A model generated the notes under the pieces. It did not search any database, was not told where the DNA came from, and saw nothing but the letters and a program-made list of their open reading frames with translations. Shown here piece by piece: positions 10,304 to 21,698 of a stretch of 64,000 nt of DNA. Both the position numbers and the translations under genes were made by a program. This DNA comes from Cadophora sp. MPI-SDFR-AT-0126. Lineage: Eukaryota; Ascomycota; Leotiomycetes; Helotiales; Ploettnerulaceae. Where the stretch lies: contig JAGMVK010000006.1 of assembly GCA_020747065.1 (NCBI GenBank), forward strand, positions 620,001 through 684,000, in the 5' to 3' direction. Positions within the stretch are counted from its first letter, which is position 1. Each line of letters starts with the position of its first letter.

Positions 10304-12440
10304 GTTTTTGGGAAATGAGTAAAATCCGACCGGCTGGAATTCGAAGCAAGAATGCAAGAAGCAGTGATGGGCAGAACAAGGTGTACGAAAGGAAATAAAT
10401 GTATTGTACTGATACCCGAATGAATATACAATGAAAATGTTCTATCTTTGAATATTGAAATGAAAGACAGCACACAAATGCTCCATTTCGGTATTGGCGA
10501 CGACGAAAACAAAGCCCTCTTATCAACATCAATCATCAGTCAATAAACGAGTTGCAACGAACATGAAAAGGGAAAAAAAAGGAAAGTAATCCGGATACTG
10601 CCCAGTACCTGCTTTGCAGAAGCACCACTTCTTCCCCCAGATTTTGAAAAAAAAAATAAGGGGAGTCATATTTTGAAGAACCGAAAAGAAATACCGAGAA
10701 ATTTTATCCCCATTCCATCAAAATACCAAGTCGCTGGCCGGTTCGCTAAACAGCGACCTCGCAATTCCTAGAACTAACGAGAATCCGGAGTTCGTCATGT
10801 AGTATCCCGTCTTTCGCACGGAGTTCAACGCCGCAGTAAGCCACAACTCCACAACCCCGTACTGTACCAGAGCCAACAAAGTACCGAACTATTCAGTTAA
10901 CTGCAAAGCCTGGAAAATCTCTGCTGTTTTGTCTTGCGCAGAATTTCGTAATGAGTTACCATTAATCAAACAGCCAACCAGGGAGAATATTTCCATTCGA
11001 CACGTGGAAGCGTTCCTTGCACAGAGATTTTCGCTTGCTCCAGTCCCGCCTACGCCCTATACGCCTTCTCATATCCACTACCCGTCCAGCCGCCCCCCAT
11101 CATCCACACCCAGGGGGAAAAATTCTGTCCCAGGTCCCCAAAACACCAAACCAAACCCATCAATCATGCACTTCAAAAAAATCTCACGATGTCTCGTCTC
11201 GTTTCACAAACCGAACCAAAAAAAAAAGTGAGTTTTGAGCATTTTTAGGTAATTCCTGACACATAACCGAAGCATTGCAAAAGCTTGTTCTGGTATTTAT
11301 GGATCTGAGAGAAAATCTCGATTCAAGCGAACGAGTAAGCTGGGCGGGTTGGATTGTTTTGAAATGAATGGATACCAAAAAAAGGGCTGACAGGCACACG
11401 TGTTGCTGGATAGGAACTGGTGGGCTTCTAGATTTTACTTACTGTGCGTAGGGAGGAAAATATGGGTTTGATGGTTGGGGCTCGGAATCCACTCCGAGGC
11501 GTGAATAGCCGTGATGTTCTCCGTATTCAAATTCCAGGCTGAGCGGTCGTGTTCTAAATCCAGCATCTCATTACCCCATAGTCAGCAAAATTTTCAGCGC
11601 AAGTCACGAAGAGACTTATCTGCCACTCCAGGCAAATATTGAAATGACGTCATGTTAGAGATTCTGGTTACGGGGGTTATTATTGGGATGTGAAAATGCG
11701 ATGCGCTGTGATGGGAAGGCGTAAGGCCAATCAATGGGAGCGAAGAAGGTGGGAGAATGTTCTCCATTATTCAGCGATGTGATGCGATGCGTTGCGCCCT
11801 GTGATGAACACCTGCACCACCACCACCTGTGGCTTGAGGTGACGAGCATGCCATCAGAAGCTTACATCACACCAGTAACACAGTCAGGCGGTCTACGCCC
11901 TGTAATTCGACATCACACACAGTAATTGGCCGAGGGTTCGTGTATTTGGGTGCGGTAGTCAGGGGGACCGCATGATCCATGTTCTGTTCCGCCCTGTTCT
12001 GGGTCTCTCGGCTTTGTGCCGCGCAGGGCGTGTTGCTTAGTCCTGGGACGCACCGGGGTTCGCTTCGGCATTGTTATGTAATATTCGCGATCGTCATGTT
12101 GTTTTGTGTCAGAGGGACATTAGCGAGTGAAGGAATTTTATACGATGAGTCGTCTAGTCGTCTGACGCTGGAAAGGGCGTGGACTTAACTTATGGGGATT
12201 AGTATGGGGAGGTGGGAAAAGGATATATAGAGAGGGGAGCTGCTGCTTGGGATGAGGATTTTATTTTGGAGTATCAGATCAATCAGCAAAGCATTCAGAG
12301 CAACCAACAGTTACTTGACATCAAACCAAACACTACTTGCCACTTCAACCAAAACACAAATCACCACCACATCAAAACACTACCTCACTTCACTCTCACA
12401 AAAACCAAACAAATCAAACAAACAAACCCACAAAGCAAAA
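10304..12440. other. Intergenic, long upstream region
   Basis: About 2.1 kb with no supported gene. It holds one GTACTGTAC (10859), several A-runs (10570, 10650, 11217) and, from ~12290, a CA-rich and almost G-free leader of the next gene. Confidence 0.55.
12224..12230 (+). promoter_or_regulatory. TATA box of the 94-aa gene
   Basis: TATATAG about 215 bp before ATG 12441, followed at once by GAGAGGGGAG, which contains a stress-element-like AGGGG core. Confidence 0.5.
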
Positions 12441-12722
12441 ATGTCCGCACTCTCCACCGCACTCTTCCTCGAGCACCCAGAAGTCGACCCCGTCTTCCAA
12501 AAGATGTCGATGGATAAGTCCCAAAACAACAGCGCCAACAATAGCCGCAAGACCTCCCTCGACAGCCAACACTCCGCCACCTCATCCTCATCCAACAAGC
12601 ACGTCGGCACCTTCCACAAGCTAGGACAGAAGATCGCAAAGGCGGCGAAGGAACACCACAAGAGTGTTAACTCGGCGTTCACTGCTTATTATGGACTGCC
12701 TGTTCAGGGGGAGAGGAAGTAA
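12441..12722 (+). CDS. Small basic Ser/Asn-rich protein of unknown function
   Basis: A single exon of 94 aa from ATG 12441 (context AAAAATGTC) to TAA 12720. The frame is open upstream too, but 12441 is preferred because it follows the long CA-rich leader and has a good start context. N-terminal 22 residues are mildly hydrophobic/acidic (FLEHPEVDPVFQKMS), the middle is Ser/Asn/Lys-rich, and the C-terminal third is basic and probably helical (HKLGQKIAKAAKEHHKSVN), ending in an aromatic AYYGLP segment. No signal peptide or membrane span. I do not recognise the family. The TATA box and unstructured leader suggest strong, perhaps stress- or stage-linked expression (inference). Confidence 0.6.
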   Translation: MSALSTALFLEHPEVDPVFQKMSMDKSQNNSANNSRKTSLDSQHSATSSSSNKHVGTFHKLGQKIAKAAKEHHKSVNSAFTAYYGLPVQGERK

Positions 12723-13773
12723 GAGTGAAGAGAGAGGAGTGCTAAAGATAGCCTATTTTCGAAATGGGGAGTTGGGAGTAGAGGGAAATCGTATGCCGAT
12801 GGTTGAAAGGGGGGAATGCGGGGATGTGGGGATGAACGATCTACAATGAGGAGGAAGATCGATGACTTTGGATTTCTATGCGATGGATGGATTTATGCGA
12901 TGCATGGATTGGAGAATGAAGGGACGGAAAAGCATGGGATTGATTGATTGATTGATTGATTGATGCATCACAGCATGGAGTTTTGGAGACGGAATTGGAT
13001 CGCATAGAAAAGATACCAGAAAGACTGTGGAATTTTGGAATTTTGGAATGTGGGGGTTTTGATGGGACAAATAGATAGACGGCATACCTGCTGATAATAT
13101 TAATTTGAGATTTGGAGCGCATTCGGTTCTTTGATTTTGCAATTTAGTGAAATTTGACATCTGGACTTACTCTTTTCTGGTTCTGGATCGGGTGAAGTAA
13201 ATATCTCCACTCGAGACATGACTTCCCTTGGCTTTGACTCGCTTATCGTGTTTTCTTTCCAACAAGATTTCAGAGAAGCATAAAGGTAAGCTTAGCAGCG
13301 AAATAGGACTATTCTCACTATTCTTGTCACATCCCTCATTGCAGTGCTCACCAACAAGCGGAAGGTAATATATGTCACGTGATAAATATCCGTTCGTCTT
13401 CGGTGGCTTGACCAAAATTGCTCTGTCTTACCAGGTCGTTCGAGGATATCTGTTCTCCATTCAGGAAAAGTCGATGTGTGAGGCGGTAGTTTGACAGCTT
13501 AATGGCGTTCAGTCGTCAAATAAAGCCAGGGGTTGATCGCCGTCTCGAGCCGACTTTAGCTTACAGAAGCGCTTTTCGCTTCTTCTCACGCCTACTTTCC
13601 AATCCACTCTCACTGCTTGAACCCAAGAAGCAGTCCAGCAGCAACTCCCACAAGCATACCCGACTGTTATTCTACTAGCTGGTTTCATTTTCATTCTTCA
13701 TTTGTACCCTGCGCTGGACTGGGTACCAAGAGCACTCCTGTCCCGAGAGTCATGCTCACGTGGCCGTACCGCC
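12723..13773. other. Intergenic
   Basis: About 1.05 kb; contains a GATT microsatellite at 12938-12965 and no supported gene. Confidence 0.6.
12938..12965. repeat. Tetranucleotide microsatellite (GATT)7
   Basis: Seven uninterrupted GATT units in the 3' flank of the 94-aa gene; likely length-polymorphic. Confidence 0.9.
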
Positions 13774-15817
13774 ATGTCAACCTCAACCAGAAAGCGGAAC
13801 CAGAGAGCCTGCACGGCATGTAGGCAAGTGAAAGTAAGTAAGAACTTCGCTGAGATATTAGATCAGTAGAAACTTATACTCTCTAGCACCGCTGTGATAG
13901 CGCGGAAATGTTCCCGGCTGCTTGCTCTCGTTGCCAAGAGAAGAATATCCACTGCAAGACAGACCCGAACTTCAAGCGCACCAAGACACGAGGGTTCGTT
14001 TCCTAATCCCCAGAAACTAAGCTTCTATTGATCTTAGTAGACGGCTGGTCGAGGTCACAACACAGTTGAACGCCATACAAAAAGCACTGAATGAGCGGGA
14101 GATTTCTGTGGATCTCTCCATCCCGTCTGCTGTTGTAAGCGAGCATGACGGCGGCGTCGAGAACGGGGCTCATCTTCCAAGTGACGCCTTCTACCGGTAT
14201 TCGACGATTGAAGATATGCCATTAACTCCTCTTTCTCTTGGGAACATCTCTTTAAATACTGACCAACTTCGAGGACTTTTTGACCAGTAAGCGTTCCAGT
14301 AATCCGAGGCCATTGCTCTAACTTAGCACTCCTAGTTTCGAGCAGAACTACTACCATACATTTCCGATTCTAGACACAGACATGTCGATAGCAGAGCTTT
14401 ACAAGTCTTCTCGAGTTCTATTCTGGGCGATAACTATCGTCAGCTCCCGATGGCATCCGTCCTTATTTCAACTGCACTCGTCGCTCGTCATAGGATACAA
14501 AGACATACTTTCCAAAACCCTCCTGGAACCGATGAACAACATAGAGTCAATTCAAGCAATCCTTCTGCTCTGTGTCTGGCCGTTCGACTTCTGGCGGAGG
14601 AGTGAAGACCCCAGCTGGAGCTATTGTGGATTTGCAACGAATGCTGCGACGAGAATGAGGATAAATGAAAATTGCACGCATGGCTTTTCCACAAAGAGCA
14701 TTCGTATTAGGAGGAAGACTTGGCTGGCTTGTGTCTATATTAATTGCGTGTTCGTGGCCATCTTATGTTCTGTCCGTGGGTGCAGCGTTTCGGCTAACAA
14801 TATGAACGTAGACTCAGCCAAGGCTGGCTTATTGGTGTGCCTGTGTTGCAAGAACTTCTCACCACTTCTGTTACGATTCAAGCTCCATACACACCATCTG
14901 AGCAAAGCTTTCTCGTCAAAGTCGAGATCATGAAGACTCTTTCCAAGTCCTCCTCGACCCTGAGCAATCTGCCAAACACGACCCACGCGTTGAATTTTGC
15001 ACTCAGTCTAGGCTCGGATATTGATTCTATTCGCGACAAGTACGATGGCTACTGGGATCACAAAAGTGAAGTGCTTCTCCTCGGTGCGAAGCTATGTCTA
15101 TACACACTTCAGCTGGACTTAGACTCCAAGGCTCGCACTGCTTCAATAACTTCAGTCGCAGACTTGGACAATAACACCGAGCGAAGGAATTTTATCAACA
15201 CCATCTACCTCACCTGCATCCAACTCATCCATAAGTTCCAATTTCTAGGAAAGCTCGAAGCCGTTGACCCTACTGTCCCAAGTCCCTTCCGCTACCTTCC
15301 CAAATTCTATTTCTGGCTCCTTATCATCTCCACGTCGTTCATCTTCAAAGTTCGCATCACCTACTACCAAACACTCAGATTCAGGCCTGAAGACACAGAT
15401 GCACATATTCGAAATCTTCTCGATATCTTCTCGTCCTGGTCGAGAGATGAGAATGATCATGCGGCAAGGGGTGCGAAATTGATAGATATGATATTGAAGG
15501 CGGAAAAGAGCGTGGATTTGAGAGGGATTATCGAGGGAGGTGAGGAGTTTGAAGGGAATAGAAGACCAGGAAGTGTGGTGTTGAGTGAAATAGTCGCCAT
15601 CGCTACGAGGTTGAGGGAGGACGCCGAAAAGGAGGAGAGGAGTGTCAGGGAAGTGCGTAAAGAGAATGGAGGGGGTGTCGAGGAAGGGAATGGGAATGCA
15701 CTAGAGAGTGGTGGGCTGGGAGGGGCGTATATGCAGGATGTGTGTTTTGATTGGGAGATTCCTTGGGAGTTGGATATATTGTCTCAGGATCCTTACGCTT
15801 TCTTGACGGGGATTTAA
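13774..15817 (+). CDS. Leu3-type Zn2Cys6 transcription factor
   Basis: Exons 13774-13833, 13887-13993, 14041-14286, 14336-14749 and 14812-15817 give about 610 aa. Cysteines 13, 16, 23, 33, 36 and 43 fit C-x2-C-x6-C-x9-C-x2-C-x6-C, with a basic stretch before (RKRNQRAC) and a DPNFKRTKTRGR linker after, as in Leu3/War1-like regulators. Then come a short coiled-coil region (~58-75), an acidic/Ser-rich spacer and a fungal-specific middle homology domain (NYYHTFPILD near 145; WSYCGFATNAATRM; WLACVYIN). The gene therefore encodes a nuclear DNA-binding regulator that probably binds paired CGG or GGC triplets. Targets cannot be read from the sequence. The first intron splits the zinc cluster. The donors of introns 2 and 4 are GTTCGT. 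Exon 3 could start at 14038 instead of 14041 (tandem TAG acceptors), adding one residue. The 3' end converges on the hydrolase gene 94 bp away. Confidence 0.85.
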
Positions 15818-15910
15818 TGCTTACAAATCAGACTCGGGAAAGCACATGTATCACGAACTGACTTAGTTCAACGGTACTTAAGCACTCATACTTAGTGTGT
15901 GCTTAAAAGC

Positions 15911-16957
15911 TCATCTCGTCCTTGCCGCTACCAACGGTCTCAAAAACTCCAACAAAACACCCTGGACGCCCCTCCAGTCATGCGCCACACCAGGTACTAT
16001 ATCCAGACGAGTCTGGATACCTAGCTCAGCCCATCCCTGATGAAGTTTCACAGCTGTCTGCAACCTCCCTTCCTTCTGCGCACCCATACTTCCATTTCTC
16101 TCCCTAACATCTCCATCCCTATTCTCACAAGCATCACCATTCGCCCCACCCATCTTCCTCTTCATACCCTCCAGCCACTCCCAGAACCCATTTCCACCAT
16201 ACACAGAATCATCATTTTCACCAACGACCAACTGAATATTTGGAATCGAAGTGATTCCCGCAAGATCGATCTCCCTCCCAAAGATCTCGTTTGTGTTTTG
16301 TATCCCTCCCGGCCAGTCCAAATCTCTACTGAGGAGTGTTGTTCGCCCCGGGGCACCGACACTGACGGCATATAATCGCTCTGGGTATAGATACATGAAG
16401 CGATGGACGAACTGTCCGCCTCCCGAGTATCCACAGAGGAAGATCTTATCGGTTGAAATGCCGGGCCAGCGGTGGGAGATTTCGCTGTTTGTAGTCAGGC
16501 CGTCAATCATCCTACAAAACACCTCCCTCTAAGATAATATATAAAGGACCGAACTAACTCACTCAAGCATATCCAAAACAGCTAAATCCGACCGCAAAGT
16601 CCTCGACTTCAGAACTTTATACGAATCCACATCATCCACGCCATCAATACCCATCGGGAACATCGGAGCCAACACCGCGCATCGCTTCTCCTGCGCAAAC
16701 GGTATCAAACTCTCGACTAGTTCTGAAACTTTCCGACTCGTGCCGTGGATGGTGACGAGGAGTGGGAGGAGTTGCTGGGTGTTGGATGGGTCTCGAGGGT
16801 TCGGGTTTAAATGGGAAGGGGGGATGTAGAGTTTGTAGGAGACGCGGGGATCGCTCTGGAGGGAGCGGAAGGGGATGTTGCCGACTAGGAATGCGTGTTT
16901 GAGATAGTGGGTGGGGACGTGTGCTGTTGTGAGGGTGATTTTTTTTGGATCAGCCAT
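15911..16957 (-). CDS. Alpha/beta hydrolase (esterase/PHB-depolymerase-like)
   Basis: Exons 16563-16957 and 15911-16511, with a 51-nt intron, give 331 aa. The fold is indicated by the strand-turn LLVTIHGT (oxyanion region), a nucleophile elbow GYSGGG with Ser161, an acid loop VVGENDDS, and a C-terminal GVAHDWRG holding the probable catalytic His. No signal peptide, so probably cytosolic. Members of this group cleave short esters or are of unknown substrate. Between the acid and the His is a low-complexity insert (~residues 250-280) rich in Gly, Asn and Arg. The start at MADPKKITL is the first ATG after upstream stops. The substrate cannot be assigned. Confidence 0.8.
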
Positions 16958-17551
16958 TTTTTGACTTGAATTTTAAATTGAAGTTGAGCGATGCAGGATA
17001 CCTGGACGTTGAGACCAGGCGAATTTATCACATTTGGGTTCTCATTCCTCATGTTGCACGAACATGGCATGTTGAGCTATGCTCACGGATTCGTTCATTC
17101 CATTGGCTATTCAGCAAGCTCTTCTCTTCTCAGCTGGACTTACTTCTGGCCCAGCTGGGTTTTGTTGACGCTGACACATCGGTACTCGCTTGTTAAACGG
17201 GCCGCAAGGGCCGGTGATTCGTAAGTGCTTTTCATTGGCTGACGCTCACCGATGTCGATGTCTGTACCATGGGTGTTTGATGTTCCGTTGGTACCGGAAC
17301 GATGAACGCGATTTGGTTGAGGTCAATATCGATATGCATCTCATTATATATTTCTCGAGTTCAGGAATTTTGATAATCTTAGCTGGAAGCCAGTCCTTGA
17401 AAATAGATTTATGTACCGACAATTGGATTTGGTACCGAGTGGTATTGAATAACTAACCAATTTGGTGCTATTGGACTGAACGCCATACAACGTAAACTAC
17501 TCAAACTAACAGTACAGTACAAGAACGTGGATATTGTCTTGAGCCCAAAGA
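16958..17551. other. Intergenic
   Basis: About 0.6 kb between two minus-strand genes; one GTACAGTAC at 17512; no gene seen. Confidence 0.6.
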
Positions 17552-18386
17552 CTACGATGCAACCGTGCGAGAGCCCTCTGAGCCCCCCTGCTTACTCTCA
17601 AGCGTGACTGCAGTCTTCTCAGTCCAGTGGTAATTACCTTGCACGGCAGGAGGAGGAGTCAAGCTACACCAAGCCTTGCAAACCTTCTTGCCGGGCTTGT
17701 TGCAATGAATATGATGATGAACTTCCCACTGATTGCGATCGTAATACTCGTCCCCATCAGCTTGGCACCAGCGGCATGCCTGTCCACACTTGTCAGTCAG
17801 ATAACTTCATGGGCGGAAAGGGTGACGTACCTGGTTATCGTTGTCTATTCTGCGCTCTGCCTTGGAGAACATGCAGTGCTTGAAGTATCGGTTGCAATAA
17901 TTACATTTGCTGTTTTGCTCTGTCAGCTGAGTGGTTCTACGTATCATGAAGAGTACTTACTTACAGAGCGAAGACTTTCGTGAGACGCTTAGAAGACTGC
18001 AGAGCCAGAATCTCCTCCTTTCTTTTCATGCACCACTCGAGAGAAGTTTCGTGTTCAGCTGGGATGGCATTCGTAGTAGCTATGCCGAAAAACTTTCTTG
18101 ATTGTGCGTCTGCTTCGGGATTTTGGATATCCCATGATGTCTGGGGAGATGGTAATGGTTGCGACATGGCGGATGTCGATTCAATTTTGGCTGGAGTGGT
18201 AGCAGTAGTACTGGGAAGTCCCCATACGTCTTTGGGCTTTGAGATTGCATCACTCCATGACACTTTGATAGGTTGAGAGGTGTGCGGGTATGTGGTATCG
18301 GTTCTGGAAGGCATGGTGGTCGTGGTGCTTGAGTTATCAATTGGTTTGAGTGGTAGTTTTAGGTGTAGCAAATTCACACGAGGCAT
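17552..18386 (-). CDS. Cys/His-rich protein with Stc1-like zinc-binding segment
   Basis: Exons 17965-18386, 17831-17909 and 17552-17779 give 242 aa from ATG 18386. The N-terminal 100 residues are Ser/Thr/Pro-rich and disordered; then a helical charged part (SLEWCMKRKEEILALQSSKR). Exon 2 encodes CNYC...FSKAERR and exon 3 opens with CRWC, a C-x2-C...FSK..R...C-x2-C pattern that resembles the second half of the Stc1 domain (PF12898), found in an adaptor that links RNAi to heterochromatin in fission yeast. Exon 3 continues with HHHIHC, KKVCKAWC and a TPPP tail, which may form a further metal site. Both joins fall within the Cys-rich part and keep phase. A true Stc1 orthologue would have a fuller N-terminal zinc half, so this is likely a relative. 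An upstream exon is possible, since the frame stays open to 18485. Confidence 0.6.
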
Positions 18387-19967
18387 TTCCTCTTGTGATG
18401 TATGTTTTACAGTAGTCCGTATCCAATAATTTAGCCTGTGCTTGGACTGGGCTAAGTCTGAGTATGATGTTGGCTTGGTGACCAAGGACTAGCCTTACCG
18501 GCGCTAATTAGCAGGCTATCACCACAAGCTCTTGCCCAAAGTCTTGCCCGCGTGGTCATGGTTCAAATACTCACAAAGTATAGACCAGATGGTAAATTCG
18601 TACCTGGCACTACAGCAAAGAAGATTCCGTAGCGAATCCTCCCCACTAAGTTCTGATATGTTTGTTTTTCCCGCGCTCACCGCAGTCTAGGTTGCGAGTT
18701 AGAAAAAATATATATATAATTGTCGCCTAGCTTGACGGCACACAAGATTAAGACATGAGCAAGAGCTATCGAGTCATCAGATGGAACCGCATTTAATGTT
18801 GTTGCCATAAAGAGAAAATTTGGTTCGTAGCTGCCATTTTCCTTTGGAACAGTGCACAACGTTGGACGCGGTTGGTTTTGGAACTTGCTCTTGTAAGTCA
18901 TTTATGTAGTCACAAGATATCTACCGCACCTGAAAAGATTCATGTGATTTCCTACACGGGTTTTTGATAGATTTGAAACTCTTTTACAGGCTCCGGTGGG
19001 CAAATAGCTTGGTCATGGCTTACTTTAAGTAACGCAATTCGACCGCGCTTTCCCTAAGACGGGACCTTGTAACAACTTATCTATTCAGGATTTGACTTTC
19101 AGTAATTGCCATCATCCATCTCTCATATTCCAAGATCCCAGCCCCCCAAACAGGCAGGTGGGCGCTACGTGGAATGAGCCGGCTAAGATATATAACCAAC
19201 CAGCATAGCCTTGTCAGGAAGATCGAAACTTGAGCAATCGCAATGACGCCAAATAAATGGTATGAACCATATAGTCTGGGATTTATTGTGAATCAACTTG
19301 CAACTCTGAAGTCCAGCTCAGGAGATAACACGTTAAGGTCTTCCCGGGGCTAGACTTTGTGTTCCTCCATTACCATACGACAACCTCAAGATGAAGTGTG
19401 GTGCAAGGATCGACACTAGCAGGAGTCTTGACAACAGTTTCTACTTGCTAGGGACAATAGCAATATCCGAGAATGAAAACATCAAATATCGTCATTGCCT
19501 AAAACCACCAGTTCCGTCACTACGAATTCAGTATAATTCCCCTCGAGGCCAATCGTTGTTATCGAACTTCTCCCCTCCAGCACATGTATGCCACGTGGTT
19601 TTTTTTTTCCGTGTATCTGTTGGAGAGCTTGGGAGGGAGGGGAAGAGACGGAGATATTTATGGGGTTGAGGATCGTCCAGAAGAAACCGAGGGGAAGCGA
19701 ATGACCGAGGGAGTGAGTGAATGTAAGAAAGACTTATGAGCGCGTATTAGAAATCGTTACACATGAGCCCAGAACATAGTGAATAAGAAGCTGAGATGTA
19801 CAAGAAGTGCCAGGGTGGATAAATATATCTTTGTATTTTGTATAGAATGGCCTGTCGTTAAAATGTATCAAACGCCGCATTTAATAGGACACCCATCCAG
19901 AGCGCAGACGCCACCACTTTTTCCCAAACAGCTCTCGCAAGTACAGTAAATTCTCCTCACAAATCAT
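18387..19967. other. Intergenic
   Basis: About 1.6 kb with no supported gene; a T-run near 19600 and near-match GTACAGTA at 19940. Confidence 0.55.
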
Positions 19968-21698
19968 TCAATTAAGCAGATAAATCCTCCCCTCGTACGC
20001 CTGCAATCGATCAACCGTCCCATCCGCCCCGTCCACATTCCCCACCATCAACTCCCACTTCCCACCTCCTACATCCGGCCGCCTAAACTCTCTCTCTTCC
20101 TCCCCAAAATTCAACACAACAACGGCTGTATCGCCCTTGTATCTCTTGGCAAAAGTAAATGTATATTCGTTCTCGACATCAAAGACTTCAAAAGTTCCAT
20201 GGATGAAGAGCTCTCTATACTCTTTCCTCGTCCTCAACATCCGCCTCCAGAAATTGAGAACGGAAGCTGGATTTGCCTGTTGGGACGCGACATTGAGAGA
20301 TGGATAGTCGTCGTGCGTCCGCATCCAGGCGCCTTCTTTGCGGGATGTGAAGCCTGCGTAAGGGGAGGAATCCCATTGCATAGGGAGACGAGCATGATCG
20401 CGGCCAAGGACCTGTATGGATTTCATGACGTGGGCGAGGGCTTTGGGGTCGTTGTTGGTGCGTTTAGCGACCGAATTATAGTAATTGATACTCTCGATAT
20501 CTTTGTAATCCTCAATCGGCCAATCCTTCGGCGCATTGATCATGCCTATTTCCTGGCCTTGATACACGAAGAGAGTGCCTGTCATGGCGGACATCATGAT
20601 CGCGAGGAGCTTGGCGGAACGCTCACGCCAGGCTGGTGCATCGGAGGCGAAGCGAGAAACGGAACGGCCTTGGTCGTGGTTCTCGCAGAAGGCTGTGGTC
20701 CAGCCGTCGGTATTGTGGATGAAAGTCTGCCATTTCTCCACCACGCGTTTGAGTTCTGGGAGTGTCCAAGGCTCCATCTCGTATTTGTATGTTTTACCGC
20801 CACCTAGGTCGACAAGATCAAATTGAAAGACCATGTCCAGTTGCTTGTCTCCTGAGCCAATGTAACGCAGGACGTGGGCTGGATCTGGGGTGTGGGGGAG
20901 CTCGCCGACCGTCATGGTGTCGTATTTGGAAAGAACGGTGGTATTTATTTCTCGGAGGAACTCGTGCATACGCGGACCATTGCAATACAGGCCGCTGGCG
21001 GGCTGTTCATAGATGCCACTGTCGATGATAGGGGCGTCAGGATACTCTGTGCCTTTGGAGTACATGTTTACTGTATCGATTCGGAAGCCGTCCACGCCCT
21101 TCTTGAGCCAGAATTCCATGGCAGAATCGTAGAGTGCGCGTCTCGTGGTTGGGTTTTCCCAATTGAGATCTGGTTGTTGTTTGGCGAAGAGATGGAGGTA
21201 GTATTCTTGTGTGTGTTCGTCCCATTCCCATGCACTTCCGCTGAACATCGATCGCCAATTGTTGGGGGGCATGCGGGTTCCGTCAGCTGCGTATTTCGCA
21301 GGTCTCCATATGTACCAATCTCTTTTCGGGTTGTCCTTCGAACTTCTCGATTCCTCGAACCATTTGTGCTCGTCTGAGGTGTGGTTGATGACTAAATCGA
21401 AGATCAATCGCATGCCACGTGAATGGCAGGCTTCGATCAGAGTCTCGACATCTGCGACAGTCCCGTAGGGTGCATACACGGATTCGTAGTCTCGAATATC
21501 ATAGCCCATGTCGTGTTGGGGAGAATCATAGTGGGGAGAAAGCCAGACGATGTCAACGCCGAGGTCTTTGATATAGTCGATTTTCGAGACGATGCCTGGG
21601 ATATCTCCTAGGCCGTCATTATTGGAGTCCTTGAAGCTGGCAGGGTAGATCTGATAAACGACTCCATCTTTCCACCAGATTGGCTTGGAGACCGTCAT
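19968..21698 (-). CDS. GH13 alpha-glucosidase (maltase), intracellular
   Basis: An uninterrupted 576-aa frame, the usual length of fungal/yeast maltases. No signal peptide: it starts MTVSKPIWWKDGVVYQIYPA, the standard (beta/alpha)8 barrel entry. Conserved GH13 regions: DLVINHTSD (~101-109), GFRIDTVN with nucleophile Asp208, TVGELPH with acid/base Glu266, and CENHDQGR with Asp342. The residue after the nucleophile is Thr209, as in alpha-1,4-preferring maltases, not Val as in yeast isomaltase, so maltose-type substrates are favoured (inference from family data). Its role would be cytosolic hydrolysis of imported maltose or related alpha-glucosides. It is divergent from a LYC1-like gene, with an MFS alpha-glucoside permease one gene further on, which fits a maltose-use locus. 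Confidence 0.95.
   Translation of the reverse strand: MTVSKPIWWKDGVVYQIYPASFKDSNNDGLGDIPGIVSKIDYIKDLGVDIVWLSPHYDSPQHDMGYDIRDYESVYAPYGTVADVETLIEACHSRGMRLIFDLVINHTSDEHKWFEESRSSKDNPKRDWYIWRPAKYAADGTRMPPNNWRSMFSGSAWEWDEHTQEYYLHLFAKQQPDLNWENPTTRRALYDSAMEFWLKKGVDGFRIDTVNMYSKGTEYPDAPIIDSGIYEQPASGLYCNGPRMHEFLREINTTVLSKYDTMTVGELPHTPDPAHVLRYIGSGDKQLDMVFQFDLVDLGGGKTYKYEMEPWTLPELKRVVEKWQTFIHNTDGWTTAFCENHDQGRSVSRFASDAPAWRERSAKLLAIMMSAMTGTLFVYQGQEIGMINAPKDWPIEDYKDIESINYYNSVAKRTNNDPKALAHVMKSIQVLGRDHARLPMQWDSSPYAGFTSRKEGAWMRTHDDYPSLNVASQQANPASVLNFWRRMLRTRKEYRELFIHGTFEVFDVENEYTFTFAKRYKGDTAVVVLNFGEEEREFRRPDVGGGKWELMVGNVDGADGTVDRLQAYEGRIYLLN

Noticed and set aside
10929..11238. Pro-rich + strand ORFs in the long intergenic region
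   Set aside because: Simple C/A-rich composition in two overlapping frames; no start or splice support.
18550..18580. GGTTCAAATAC, a possible tRNA T-loop
   Set aside because: No matching acceptor, D or anticodon stems can be folded around it.
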